Positions 7,291-14,157 of a stretch of DNA of 14,157 bases are shown one piece after another. Both the position numbers and the translations under genes were made by a program. Source of the DNA: Burkholderiales bacterium (GTDB taxonomy: Bacteria; Pseudomonadota; Gammaproteobacteria; Burkholderiales; Burkholderiaceae_D); the NCBI GenBank assembly GCA_005800405.1, contig SYFN01000204.1, forward strand, positions 1 to 14,157. Reading direction: 5' to 3'. Below the pieces are notes generated by a model. That model was not told the DNA's origin and did no database searches. It saw nothing but the letters and a program-made list of their open reading frames with translations. Position 1 is the first letter of the stretch; each line of letters starts with the position of its first letter.

Positions 7291-8259
7291 TTACACTTTC
7301 CAGTCTGGCGTTGGCTGCAAATCCAGCGCCGCCAGGCGCAGTAATTCCACACACAGTGCCTCATACGACATACCTGCAGCCGCAGCAGACATGGGTACCA
7401 GCGAGTGACTGGTCATGCCGGGTGACGTATTGATCTCCAGCAAATAGGGCTGGTTATCTTTCGCGTTCACCATCACATCGGCGCGCGCCCAGCCACGACA
7501 GCCCAGCGCGCGATAACTTTCCAATACCAAGTGCTGTATCTGCTGTTCCTGCGCCGGCGGCAATTCGCTGGGGCACAAATATTTCGTCTCATCAGAAAAA
7601 TATTTGTTCTGATAGTCGTAATTCGCATTTGGTGCGACGATGCGCACCACGGGCAGCGCACGCGCGTTTTTCCCGCTACCGAGCAGCGGGCACGTCAGCT
7701 CCATGCCGCTGATAAAAGCTTCCGCCATCACGGCCTTGTCGAACTTCTCAGCCTGTGTATATGCCACCGGCAGTGCTTCCACCGTGGTGACCTTGATCAA
7801 TCCCAGCGTTGAGCCTTCGTGAGCAGGCTTGACGATCAGGGGTAATCCAAGACGTTTTGCAATCGCGTTCCAGTCACTGTCGACATCGAGCATCACAAAA
7901 TCGGGGGTCGGCAGACCGTTGTGCAGCCACACGCGCTTAGTCATAGCCTTATCCATCGCAATCGCCGACGCCAACACGCCCGGTCCGGTATAGGGAATAC
8001 CGAGCTGCTCCAGCGCGCCCTGCATCGTGCCGTCTTCTCCATAGCGACCATGCAGCGCGATGAAAACACGATCAAATTTTTCGGTGGCAAGTTCAGTCAG
8101 CGAGCGCTGTGCTGGATCGAAGGGATATGCATCGATACCTTGCGATTGCAGGGCTGTGAGTACACCAGTACCTGACATGAGCGATATCTCCCGCTCGGCA
8201 GAACGACCACCGAGCAAAACACTCACCTTGCCAAATTCTTTGTTCAGTGATGCAGTCAT
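7291..8259 (-). CDS. ddlB: D-alanine--D-alanine ligase
   Basis: Ddl is an ATP-grasp enzyme of the cytosol that joins two D-alanines into the dipeptide added by MurF to the peptidoglycan precursor. The 322-residue product has the N-terminal substrate loop [10 protein letters not shown] (17-26), the hydroxyl-containing [22 protein letters not shown] block, the ATP-grasp [11 protein letters not shown], and the metal-binding C-terminal [17 protein letters not shown] with E275 and N277. The start overlaps the murC stop as ATGA, so translation is probably coupled. In many proteobacteria murB lies between murC and ddlB; here it does not. Confidence 0.97.
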   Translation of the reverse strand: MTASLNKEFGKVSVLLGGRSAEREISLMSGTGVLTALQSQGIDAYPFDPAQRSLTELATEKFDRVFIALHGRYGEDGTMQGALEQLGIPYTGPGVLASAIAMDKAMTKRVWLHNGLPTPDFVMLDVDSDWNAIAKRLGLPLIVKPAHEGSTLGLIKVTTVEALPVAYTQAEKFDKAVMAEAFISGMELTCPLLGSGKNARALPVVRIVAPNANYDYQNKYFSDETKYLCPSELPPAQEQQIQHLVLESYRALGCRGWARADVMVNAKDNQPYLLEINTSPGMTSHSLVPMSAAAAGMSYEALCVELLRLAALDLQPTPDWKV

Positions 8260-9656
8260 GCCGACACCCGCGTCGTCAATTGTTGCAACTGGGCGGGTAC
8301 ATTCGCAATCGAGCCCGCACCCATGGTGATCACGATGTCGTCGTCATTAGCCATCCTGAGTAGTGTTTCGGGCATCTCGGCGATATCTTCAACAAACACC
8401 AGTTCAGTCTTGCCGACTACACGCAGTGCATGTGCTAGCGAGCGGCCGTCTGCGGCAGGAATAGCTTGCTCACCCGCCGGATACACATCCGCGAGCACGA
8501 GCACATCCACACTGGAGAGCACTTTGACAAAATCCTCAAATAGGTCACGTGTGCGTGTGTAACGATGGGGTTGAAACGCAAGTACCAGTCGCTGGCTGGG
8601 GAATGCACCGCGCGCAGCGGCAATCGTTGCCGCGATTTCGACAGGATGATGGCCATAATCATCGACCAACGAGAAACTGCCACTGGAAGGCAAAGGCAGC
8701 TTGCCATACTTGGTGAAGCGTCGACCGACACCCGTGAATTCCTGCAGCGCTCTCTGTATGTGTGCATCGGCGACATCGAGTTCGCGCGCAATGGCAATCG
8801 CTGCACAAGCGTTTTGCACATTGTGCATACCTGGCTGATTGAGGCGCACCGACAGTGGCGGATAATCTTTTTGTAAAACCGTGAATTCCATATGGCTGTT
8901 GACTGCGCGCGCATCGATGGCGCGAATATTGGCATCTTCATGAAATCCGTACGTCATCACCATCTTGGAAATAAAGGGCATGATTTCACGTACATTCGCG
9001 TCATCAATGCACAAGATGGCGACGCCATAAAACGGCAGCCGTTGAGTAAATTCGATAAAAGCTTGCTTTAGTTTGGCGAAGCTATGATCGTAGGTCTCCA
9101 TATGATCGGCATCAATATTGGTGATGACTTCGATCACTGGTGAAAGATTCAGGAAGGATGCATCTGACTCGTCTGCTTCGGCGACGATGAAATCCCCTGC
9201 GCCCAGTTTTGCGTTAGCACCCACGCTGTTGAGGCGACCACCAATCACAAACGTGGGATCCAACCCCCCTTCGGCAAGAATGCTGGCAACCAGACTGGTG
9301 GTCGTGGTTTTACCGTGTGTACCGGCGATCGCAATACCGCGCTTGAGCCGCATCAACTCTGCGAGCATCACGGCACGCGGCACGATAGGGATATGACGCG
9401 CACGTGCAGCAAGTACCTCGGGATTACTCGGCTGTACCGCAGTGGATGTAACCACTGCGTCTGCACCATCCACGTTTTCGGGCGAGTGACCGATGCGTAT
9501 GCATGCACCCAGATCAGCCAGACGCCGACTCGCTGCGTTGCTACTTAGGTCAGAGCCGGAGACGGTATAGCCCAGATTGAGCAACACCTCAGCGATGCCG
9601 CTCATCCCCGAACCACCTATGCCCACAAAGTGAATATGCTTAACCCTGTGCTTCAT
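8256..9656 (-). CDS. murC: UDP-N-acetylmuramate--L-alanine ligase
   Basis: MurC adds L-alanine to UDP-MurNAc, the first of the ATP-dependent Mur ligase steps in the cytosol. The 466-residue product contains the N-terminal Rossmann loop [16 protein letters not shown] (9-24), the Mur-ligase P-loop [10 protein letters not shown] (111-120), the central [14 protein letters not shown] and [12 protein letters not shown] blocks, the C-terminal [11 protein letters not shown], and [16 protein letters not shown]. Length is typical. The start [12 protein letters not shown] is the usual one. No clear Shine-Dalgarno sequence precedes it (only GGA nine bases away), and its ATG overlaps the stop of a 41-codon upstream frame whose first 12 codons duplicate this same N-terminus. 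Initiation therefore probably depends on coupling. Its stop overlaps the ddlB start. Confidence 0.97.
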   Translation of the reverse strand: MKHRVKHIHFVGIGGSGMSGIAEVLLNLGYTVSGSDLSSNAASRRLADLGACIRIGHSPENVDGADAVVTSTAVQPSNPEVLAARARHIPIVPRAVMLAELMRLKRGIAIAGTHGKTTTTSLVASILAEGGLDPTFVIGGRLNSVGANAKLGAGDFIVAEADESDASFLNLSPVIEVITNIDADHMETYDHSFAKLKQAFIEFTQRLPFYGVAILCIDDANVREIMPFISKMVMTYGFHEDANIRAIDARAVNSHMEFTVLQKDYPPLSVRLNQPGMHNVQNACAAIAIARELDVADAHIQRALQEFTGVGRRFTKYGKLPLPSSGSFSLVDDYGHHPVEIAATIAAARGAFPSQRLVLAFQPHRYTRTRDLFEDFVKVLSSVDVLVLADVYPAGEQAIPAADGRSLAHALRVVGKTELVFVEDIAEMPETLLRMANDDDIVITMGAGSIANVPAQLQQLTTRVSA

Positions 9657-9778
9657 ATCGTTCGATCCATACGATCTTCGTTATTTGCCGGTGTCTTCGG
9701 CTTCACCGCCAAGGGATGAGCGCAGCGTGACCACGCTGCTTGGCCAACAAAATGAATATGTTTGACTTTATGCTTCAT
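9653..9778 (-). CDS. Short spacer ORF (41 aa) between murG and murC, partly duplicating the murC start
   Basis: A 41-codon frame fills the whole murG-murC gap. Its ATG overlaps the murG TGA (ATGA) and its TGA overlaps the murC ATG (ATGA). The first 12 residues, [12 protein letters not shown], are nearly identical to Mur[13 protein letters not shown]. The 36 bases differ at 7 positions, yet only one residue changes (K to R). The remaining 29 residues ([16 protein letters not shown] then a polar tail) resemble nothing I know. A purine-rich GGAAGA sits just before its ATG, while murC itself has almost no ribosome site. It may be a translated coupling leader or only a relic of a recombination that moved the murC start; the peptide itself need not have a function. 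Confidence 0.5.
   Translation of the reverse strand: MKHKVKHIHFVGQAAWSRCAHPLAVKPKTPANNEDRMDRTI
9722..9739. repeat. Perfect 18-bp palindrome in the murG-murC spacer
   Basis: GCAGCGTG and CACGCTGC are perfect inverted arms around two bases, able to form a hairpin with a 7-bp stem and a 4-base loop. It lies directly after the duplicated murC codons, at or next to the point where the duplicate diverges from murC. Confidence 0.7.
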
Positions 9779-10848
9779 GATCTTCCAAGCTCTTCCAACA
9801 CGAGCGCGATCGCTTCATTCGCATCACGCCGGCCGTGCGCATACGCCGCTTCTGCCATTTGGAGGCAGCGTTCGCGTGGCAGTGCCTGCAGCAATGTAGC
9901 AAGCGTGTCTGCCTTCAAATCAGGCTGCGGCAAATGAATGCCTGCCTGTCCTTTTTCCATCCATTGCGCGTTATTGCGCTGATGCGAAGTGGTCGACACC
10001 ACCAGCGGCACGAGAACGCTGGCAACGCCAGCAGCACATAATTCTGTGACTGTGATCGCTCCTGCGCGGCAGATCACCAGATCAGCCGCTGCATAGCGCG
10101 CGGCCATGTCATCAATAAAGTCCACCACATCGGCCTGCACACCTGCCTGGGTGTAGCCGTCCCTAAGTGCAGCAATGTGAGCACGGCCTGATTGATGCAC
10201 GATGCGGGGCCGTTGCTCTGCCGGGAGCTTCGTAATGGCTGCGGGCACAACCTCATTCAAAATTCGTGCGCCCAAACTGCCACCAATAATCAGTATGTTC
10301 AGCGGACCCGATCGTGCACGATAACGCTCAGCCGGTACAGGTAACTGACTGATTTCGCGGCGTACAGGATTGCCAGTGACTTGCATCCTACTGCCTGCCA
10401 TCGTCTTATTCGCATCAAAACCAAATAAAATCTTTCGCGCGAACGGCAACAAAGCCTTGTTAGACATCAGCAACGCAGCATCAGCATTCATCAATGCCAA
10501 AGGCTTACCCAACCACGCAGCCATCAAACCGCCAGGCACCGTCACATAGCCACCCATACCGAGCACCACATCGGGTGCACGCGAATGAAGAATCGCTCTG
10601 CAGCGTAAAAAACCTGCCGCCAGTTTAAAAACACCAGTCAGCGTATGCATCACACCTTTACCACGAAGGCCACTAAAATCAATCGCATCAAATGCAAGGC
10701 CATGCCGTGGCACGATCTCAGCCTCCATACCGCGCTGTGTACCCAGCCACGACACCTGCCAGCCACGCGCACGCATGGTGTCGGCGATCGCAAGGCCGGG
10801 GAAAATATGCCCGCCCGTGCCCGCTGCCATGACCATGAGGTGTTTCAT
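9775..10848 (-). CDS. murG: Lipid II synthase MurG (GlcNAc transferase)
   Basis: MurG is the peripheral inner-membrane GT-B glycosyltransferase that adds GlcNAc to lipid I to make lipid II. The 357-residue product has the N-terminal glycine loop AAGTGGHIFPGLA (8-20), the second loop GMGGYVTVPGG (97-107), and the C-terminal UDP-GlcNAc-binding IIGGSLGARILNE and CRAGAITVTELCAAG. The usual HEQN motif after the second loop is replaced by LMNADAALLMSNK (119-131), so the conserved His-Glu pair is missing; this may be a lineage variant. The ATG at 10846-10848 has a good GGAGG site, but that site is buried in a 6-bp GC hairpin, and the ATG overlaps the stop of a 34-codon spacer frame from ftsW. Its own stop overlaps the next spacer frame. 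Confidence 0.96.
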   Translation of the reverse strand: MKHLMVMAAGTGGHIFPGLAIADTMRARGWQVSWLGTQRGMEAEIVPRHGLAFDAIDFSGLRGKGVMHTLTGVFKLAAGFLRCRAILHSRAPDVVLGMGGYVTVPGGLMAAWLGKPLALMNADAALLMSNKALLPFARKILFGFDANKTMAGSRMQVTGNPVRREISQLPVPAERYRARSGPLNILIIGGSLGARILNEVVPAAITKLPAEQRPRIVHQSGRAHIAALRDGYTQAGVQADVVDFIDDMAARYAAADLVICRAGAITVTELCAAGVASVLVPLVVSTTSHQRNNAQWMEKGQAGIHLPQPDLKADTLATLLQALPRERCLQMAEAAYAHGRRDANEAIALVLEELGRS

Positions 10849-10863
10849 GCGCGGCCTCCGCGC
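10845..10863. repeat. Direct repeat copy A: ribosome site hairpin at the murG start
   Basis: Nineteen bases (minus strand GCGCGGAGGCCGCGCATGA) are identical to copy B at 10946-10964, 101 bases away. The unit holds a GGAGG ribosome site inside a 6-bp perfect stem GCGCGG/CCGCGC with loop AGG, six bases before the ATG. Copy A sets the murG start. Confidence 0.9.
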
Positions 10864-10949
10864 GGTAAGGTGTTTTGGCGCCGGCCGGACGCTAACGCGA
10901 CCTTGACTTTGCTACACAAAGTTAGCCTCCATCGAAATAGAGTCCTCAT
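10845..10949 (-). CDS. Short spacer ORF (34 aa) between ftsW and murG
   Basis: A 34-codon frame spans the whole ftsW-murG gap. Its ATG overlaps the ftsW TGA (ATGA) and its TGA overlaps the murG ATG (ATGA). It begins [20 protein letters not shown] and ends RGGRA, the last five residues being a copy of the FtsW C-terminus encoded by the same bases. It is rich in arginine and lysine with no acidic residue and has a GGAGG site six bases before its ATG. The DNA is dense in palindromes. I do not recognise the peptide. It may serve only to carry ribosomes from ftsW to murG. Confidence 0.5.
   Translation of the reverse strand: MRTLFRWRLTLCSKVKVALASGRRQNTLPRGGRA
10906..10922. repeat. Small hairpin inside the ftsW-murG spacer
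   Basis: ACTTTG and CAAAGT are perfect 6-base arms around CTACA. An outer pair GCTAAC (10891-10896) and GTTAGC (10921-10926) offers an alternative, overlapping fold. Together with the flanking palindromes the spacer RNA would be strongly folded. Confidence 0.5.
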
Positions 10950-10979
10950 GCGCGGCCTCCGCGCATGAGGACTCTATTT
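10935..10979. repeat. Perfect 21-bp inverted repeat over the ftsW stop codon
   Basis: Two perfect 21-base arms (10935-10955 and 10959-10979) flank a 3-base loop. The right arm is the end of ftsW coding sequence and the left arm is its exact inverse in the spacer, covering the ftsW stop and the spacer ATG. The GGAGG ribosome site of the spacer frame lies at the tip of the hairpin. There is no U-tract after it, so it does not look like a terminator. Such a stem would hide the start until a ribosome finishing ftsW opens it. Confidence 0.9.
10946..10964. repeat. Direct repeat copy B: end of ftsW and start of the spacer ORF
   Basis: Identical over 19 bases to copy A at the murG start. Here the bases encode the FtsW terminal residues RGGRA and stop, and also the GGAGG site and ATG of the spacer frame. 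Confidence 0.9.
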
Positions 10980-12154
10980 TCATAATCAATACGCAGCAGA
11001 ATTGCGATACCGATGCAATTGGTAACAATGCCCGAGCCACCAAAACTCATCAGTGGCAACGTAAGTCCTTTGGTAGGTAGCAAACCGAGATTGACACCCA
11101 TATTGATGAAAGCCTGCACACCAATCCAGATACCGATGCCTTTGGCAATCAAGCCTGCGAAGAATTTTTCGGTGGTAATCGCTTGTCTGCCGATATCGAA
11201 TGCACGACGAACGATGAAATAAAACAGGAAGGTAACCAGTAAAACGCCGGCCAGTCCGAGTTCTTCGCCAATGACTGCCATCAGGAAATCGGTATGTGCT
11301 TCGGGTAGATAATGAAGTTTTTCGATGCTGCCACCCAAGCCAACGCCAAATAATTCACCGCGCCCAAAGGCAATCAGCGAATGCGAAAGTTGATATGCCT
11401 TGCCGAGTACGTTGCCATCGGCCCATGGATTAAGATAGGCCGTCAGGCGCTCGCGACGCCATGGCGAAAACAGAATAATGAGACTGAATACCGAGGCCAG
11501 CACGCCGGCGATACCACCGAACCAGACGATATTGAATCCACCCAAAAACAGAATACCCATCGCGATGCAAACCACGACGCCGGCTGCACCTAAATCAGGT
11601 TGCAGCATCAGCAATCCGCCAGCGAGTCCAACAGCGCCGGCCATGGGCAGGAAGCCTTTGGTCAGCTTGTGCATGTACTGCTGCTTGCGCACGGTGAAGT
11701 CGGCGGCATAGATCACCATCATCAGCTTGAGTATTTCGGAGGGCTGGAGTCGCAGCGGCCCGATGCTGATCCAGCGACGCGCACCGCCCGCATCTTTACT
11801 GAGTCCGGGTATCAACACTACAACCATCAGAAAGAGTGATGCGAGAAACAGATACGGTGCGATTTTTTCCCACTGCTCTATGCGTAGTCGAAAAACAACT
11901 AAGCCAAGTAATAGCCCAATACCAATATAAGCCGCCTGCCGCGCCAGGAAATAATAGCTCGATGCATTTTGGTACTTCTTGGTTTCAGTGAGATTGATCG
12001 AAGCCGAGTACACCATCACCAAACCAATCAACAGCAACAGGAGTGTTACCCAGACCAGCGCCTGATCATATTCAAGCATGCTTGAGCGCTGACCCAGCTT
12101 TAGTTCGGCGTTGTTCTGCTCGCTGTCACCAAAAAAAGGTAATGTCATCTTCAT
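10946..12154 (-). CDS. ftsW: Septal peptidoglycan glycosyltransferase FtsW
   Basis: FtsW is the SEDS-family membrane glycosyltransferase that polymerises lipid II at the septum together with FtsI. The 402-residue protein has a cytosolic N-terminus of about 30 residues and then about ten membrane helices. Visible landmarks are MVYSAS (47-52), [16 protein letters not shown] (125-140), QPDLGAAGV, the long periplasmic loop with PEAHTDF, where D289 is the proposed catalytic aspartate, and the C-terminal [13 protein letters not shown]. Its ATG overlaps the murD stop (ATGA). Its last codons (RGGRA and stop) recur 101 bases downstream before murG, and lie inside a perfect 21-bp inverted repeat. Confidence 0.97.
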   Translation of the reverse strand: MKMTLPFFGDSEQNNAELKLGQRSSMLEYDQALVWVTLLLLLIGLVMVYSASINLTETKKYQNASSYYFLARQAAYIGIGLLLGLVVFRLRIEQWEKIAPYLFLASLFLMVVVLIPGLSKDAGGARRWISIGPLRLQPSEILKLMMVIYAADFTVRKQQYMHKLTKGFLPMAGAVGLAGGLLMLQPDLGAAGVVVCIAMGILFLGGFNIVWFGGIAGVLASVFSLIILFSPWRRERLTAYLNPWADGNVLGKAYQLSHSLIAFGRGELFGVGLGGSIEKLHYLPEAHTDFLMAVIGEELGLAGVLLVTFLFYFIVRRAFDIGRQAITTEKFFAGLIAKGIGIWIGVQAFINMGVNLGLLPTKGLTLPLMSFGGSGIVTNCIGIAILLRIDYENRVLMRGGRA

Positions 12155-13638
12155 GCCAGCACCTCACCGCGGCTGGCGGCCAATTCATGGACGGCGTCTG
12201 AAAATACCTGCGCACGATGCGCGTAGTCTTTGAACATGTCAAAGCTTGCGCAGGCGGGCGACAACAGGACGGTATCGCCTTCGCTTGCGACGTCTGCGGC
12301 GCGTTGCACGGCCTGCTCCAGCGTCCAGCAATCCGTTAGCGTGACGCCGGTATCGGCGAGTGCTGCGCGAATGGCGGGTCCGTCACGACCAATCAGCATC
12401 ACCGCGCGCACATACTTTTTCACTGCAGCTGACAACGGTACAAAATCTTGACCCTTTCCATCACCGCCCGCAATAAGAATCAGATGAGCGTGCTCGACCT
12501 GTCCCAAACCCTCGAGAGCGGCGACGGTGGCACCAACATTCGTGCCTTTGCTGTCATCGACATAATCAACACCACCGACCGTGGCAATCAGCTCCACGCG
12601 ATGTGGCTCGCCCTGATACTGACGCGCTGCGTGTAGCAAGGGTGCCAGCGACAAGCCAATGGCACGGCAGAGTGCAAGCGCAGCTAATACATTGGTCGCA
12701 TTGTGCTGGCCACGAATTTTCAGGGCATCCGCAGGCATGAGCCGATTTATGAACAACTCGGTCTCTACTGCGGCCTTACCACGCTTTTTCTTTTCACCTT
12801 CTTCGGTGCCTACTGCCAGCACTAGCCATTGCATGCCATGCTCGGTCGACAAACCCAGACTGTCAGCCTCTGCCGGAAGATCGGTACCAAAACTGACGCA
12901 ATGGGCTTTTGGGCTGACCATCTTGATGCTGCGTGCGTCATTACGATTGAGTACGCGCACGGTATCGGGACCGAAGATACGCGCTTTGGCATCAGCATAG
13001 GCATTCATGTCGCTATGCCAGTCAAGATGATCCTGCGTGACATTAAGCACGGTCGCAGCATCCGAATTGAGGCTGAATGTTGTGAACAGCTGAAAGCTGG
13101 ACAGCTCCAGCACCCAGCACTGCGGCAGCTCATCATGCGCAATGGCATCGCGCAACACATCTAGCGCAGCGGGACTGATATTACCAGCGACTTTCACGGA
13201 CAAATCCGCAGCACGGCACAGTTGGCCGGTGAGGTGGGTGACTGTGGTTTTACCATTGGTGCCAGTGATGGCGATGATCTTGGGCTGGTAACCACGCCCG
13301 GCCTTCAATGCGGCGAGCGCTTGGGCGAAGAGCTCGATTTCTCCCCAGACCGGTATATTTTTTTCCCGCGCTGTAGGTAAAACCGCTGCGAGTTCATTAT
13401 TCGGCGACAGACCCGGGCTGACCGCCACCAGATCCACGCCCTCAAGCAAGGCGGCAGTAAACTCACTACTGATGAATTCAACCTGCGGACAAGCTTCTTT
13501 CAGTGTAGACAAACGTTCAGGGCCCGGGCGTGTATCGGCTACGCGAATACGTGCACCGGCCTGCGCAAGCCAGAGTGCCATCGCCAGACCGGACTCACCG
13601 AGTCCGAGTACCAATACTTGTTTGTTCTGATAGTCCAT
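12151..13638 (-). CDS. murD: UDP-N-acetylmuramoyl-L-alanine--D-glutamate ligase
   Basis: MurD adds D-glutamate to UDP-MurNAc-L-Ala in the cytosol. The 495-residue product shows the N-terminal Rossmann motif [14 protein letters not shown] (8-21), the ATP-binding P-loop GTNGKTT (126-132), the central [15 protein letters not shown] block that contains the Mur ligase histidine, the [16 protein letters not shown] motif, and the C-terminal DDSKGTN and [20 protein letters not shown]. It is longer than the E. coli enzyme (438); part of the extra length is a lysine-rich insertion, [19 protein letters not shown], before the RGQHNATN motif, and longer MurD proteins are usual in betaproteobacteria. It begins 6 bases after the mraY stop and overlaps ftsW by 4 bases, so translation of the three is probably coupled. 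Confidence 0.97.
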   Translation of the reverse strand: MDYQNKQVLVLGLGESGLAMALWLAQAGARIRVADTRPGPERLSTLKEACPQVEFISSEFTAALLEGVDLVAVSPGLSPNNELAAVLPTAREKNIPVWGEIELFAQALAALKAGRGYQPKIIAITGTNGKTTVTHLTGQLCRAADLSVKVAGNISPAALDVLRDAIAHDELPQCWVLELSSFQLFTTFSLNSDAATVLNVTQDHLDWHSDMNAYADAKARIFGPDTVRVLNRNDARSIKMVSPKAHCVSFGTDLPAEADSLGLSTEHGMQWLVLAVGTEEGEKKKRGKAAVETELFINRLMPADALKIRGQHNATNVLAALALCRAIGLSLAPLLHAARQYQGEPHRVELIATVGGVDYVDDSKGTNVGATVAALEGLGQVEHAHLILIAGGDGKGQDFVPLSAAVKKYVRAVMLIGRDGPAIRAALADTGVTLTDCWTLEQAVQRAADVASEGDTVLLSPACASFDMFKDYAHRAQVFSDAVHELAASRGEVLA

Positions 13639-13644
13639 ATCGTT

Positions 13645-14157
13645 TTATCGCAACTTCAAGGTCGAGAGTCCGACCAGTACCAGCATCATCGTGATGATCC
13701 AGAAACGCACGACGACCTGCGTTTCTTTCCAGCCTTTTTGTTCAAAGTGGTGATGTAGAGGTGCCATTAGCAATACGCGCTTGCCGATTCCGGTACGCAT
13801 TTTGGTGTATTTAAAATATGCCACCTGCAGCATCACCGACAAGGTCTCAACGACAAACACCCCACCCATGATGAAGAGCACGATCTCCTGACGAACAATG
13901 ACGGCAATCGTTCCCAAGGCACCACCGAGTGCGAGCGCACCGACATCACCCATGAAGACCTGCGCGGGATAAGCGTTGAACCATAAAAACGCGAGACCTG
14001 CACCCGCCATCGCGCCACAAAAAATCAGTAGTTCGCCCGCACCAGGAATATGCGGAATCAGGAGATATTTCGAATAGGTAGCACTACCCGTGAGATAAGC
14101 AAACAAACCCAGTCCCGAACCCACCATCACCGTGGGCATGATGGCCAGACCATCCAG
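13645..14157 (-). CDS. mraY: Phospho-MurNAc-pentapeptide transferase MraY, C-terminal part (cut by right edge)
   Basis: MraY is the integral membrane enzyme that transfers phospho-MurNAc-pentapeptide to undecaprenyl phosphate, making lipid I. The visible 170 codons start at [13 protein letters not shown], which belongs to the conserved NLTDGLDGLA active-site block, so the frame is open at the edge and the internal ATG at 14139 is not the start. Further landmarks are [24 protein letters not shown] with its catalytic aspartate, and the cytosolic [24 protein letters not shown], containing the family HHHFE motif. The last membrane helix ends VGLSTLKLR. It is the most upstream dcw gene in this window; murE and murF are presumably further upstream. 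Confidence 0.97.
   Translation of the reverse strand: MDGLAIMPTVMVGSGLGLFAYLTGSATYSKYLLIPHIPGAGELLIFCGAMAGAGLAFLWFNAYPAQVFMGDVGALALGGALGTIAVIVRQEIVLFIMGGVFVVETLSVMLQVAYFKYTKMRTGIGKRVLLMAPLHHHFEQKGWKETQVVVRFWIITMMLVLVGLSTLKLR

Noticed and set aside
10935..10979. The 21-bp inverted repeat as a transcription terminator
   Set aside because: No U-tract follows on the transcribed strand, and murG, murC and all later genes lie downstream in the same direction.

Overview
The window carries a division and cell wall (dcw) cluster of a betaproteobacterium, nearly all of it on the minus strand. Read from the right edge leftwards the order is mraY (cut by the edge), murD, ftsW, murG, murC, ddlB, ftsQ, ftsA, ftsZ, then a Prx5-type peroxiredoxin, lpxC and an EamA/DMT transporter. 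A plus-strand dciA (DUF721) and the divergent 5' end of secA close the left side. The missing murB between murC and ddlB, the peroxiredoxin between ftsZ and lpxC, and the lpxC-dciA-secA neighbourhood fit a Burkholderiales-like betaproteobacterium. The genus is not resolved from the sequence alone.

The genes form one pathway. MraY and MurG make lipid I and lipid II, MurC, MurD and Ddl build the UDP-MurNAc-pentapeptide, FtsW polymerises glycan at the septum, FtsQ links the septal complex together, and FtsA tethers FtsZ to the membrane. The dcw genes are tightly packed from mraY to ftsQ, with ATGA start/stop overlaps at murD/ftsW and murC/ddlB. A hairpin plus U-tract after ftsZ ends this unit. 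Peroxiredoxin, lpxC and the transporter lie beyond it.

The most unusual feature is at two consecutive junctions, ftsW-murG and murG-murC. Each holds a short extra reading frame (34 and 41 codons) that starts in an ATGA overlap with the gene before and ends in an ATGA overlap with the gene after. Each spacer is bounded by a duplication of the junction. The first repeats the last codons of ftsW, including the Shine-Dalgarno sequence. The second repeats the first 12 codons of murC with almost only synonymous changes. Both spacers are rich in palindromes, including a perfect 21-bp inverted repeat over the ftsW stop codon. They look like inserted intercistronic elements that kept the translational coupling chain intact.

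Other points: the transporter gene is in the same frame as lpxC, follows its TAG directly, and has no ordinary start codon early enough to include its first membrane helix. MurG lacks the usual HEQN acceptor motif. The 336-bp gap between the convergent dciA and transporter genes (912-1247) holds a REP-like inverted repeat pair and a possible MITE remnant, with no gene. No RNA genes, CRISPR arrays or complete mobile elements were seen.
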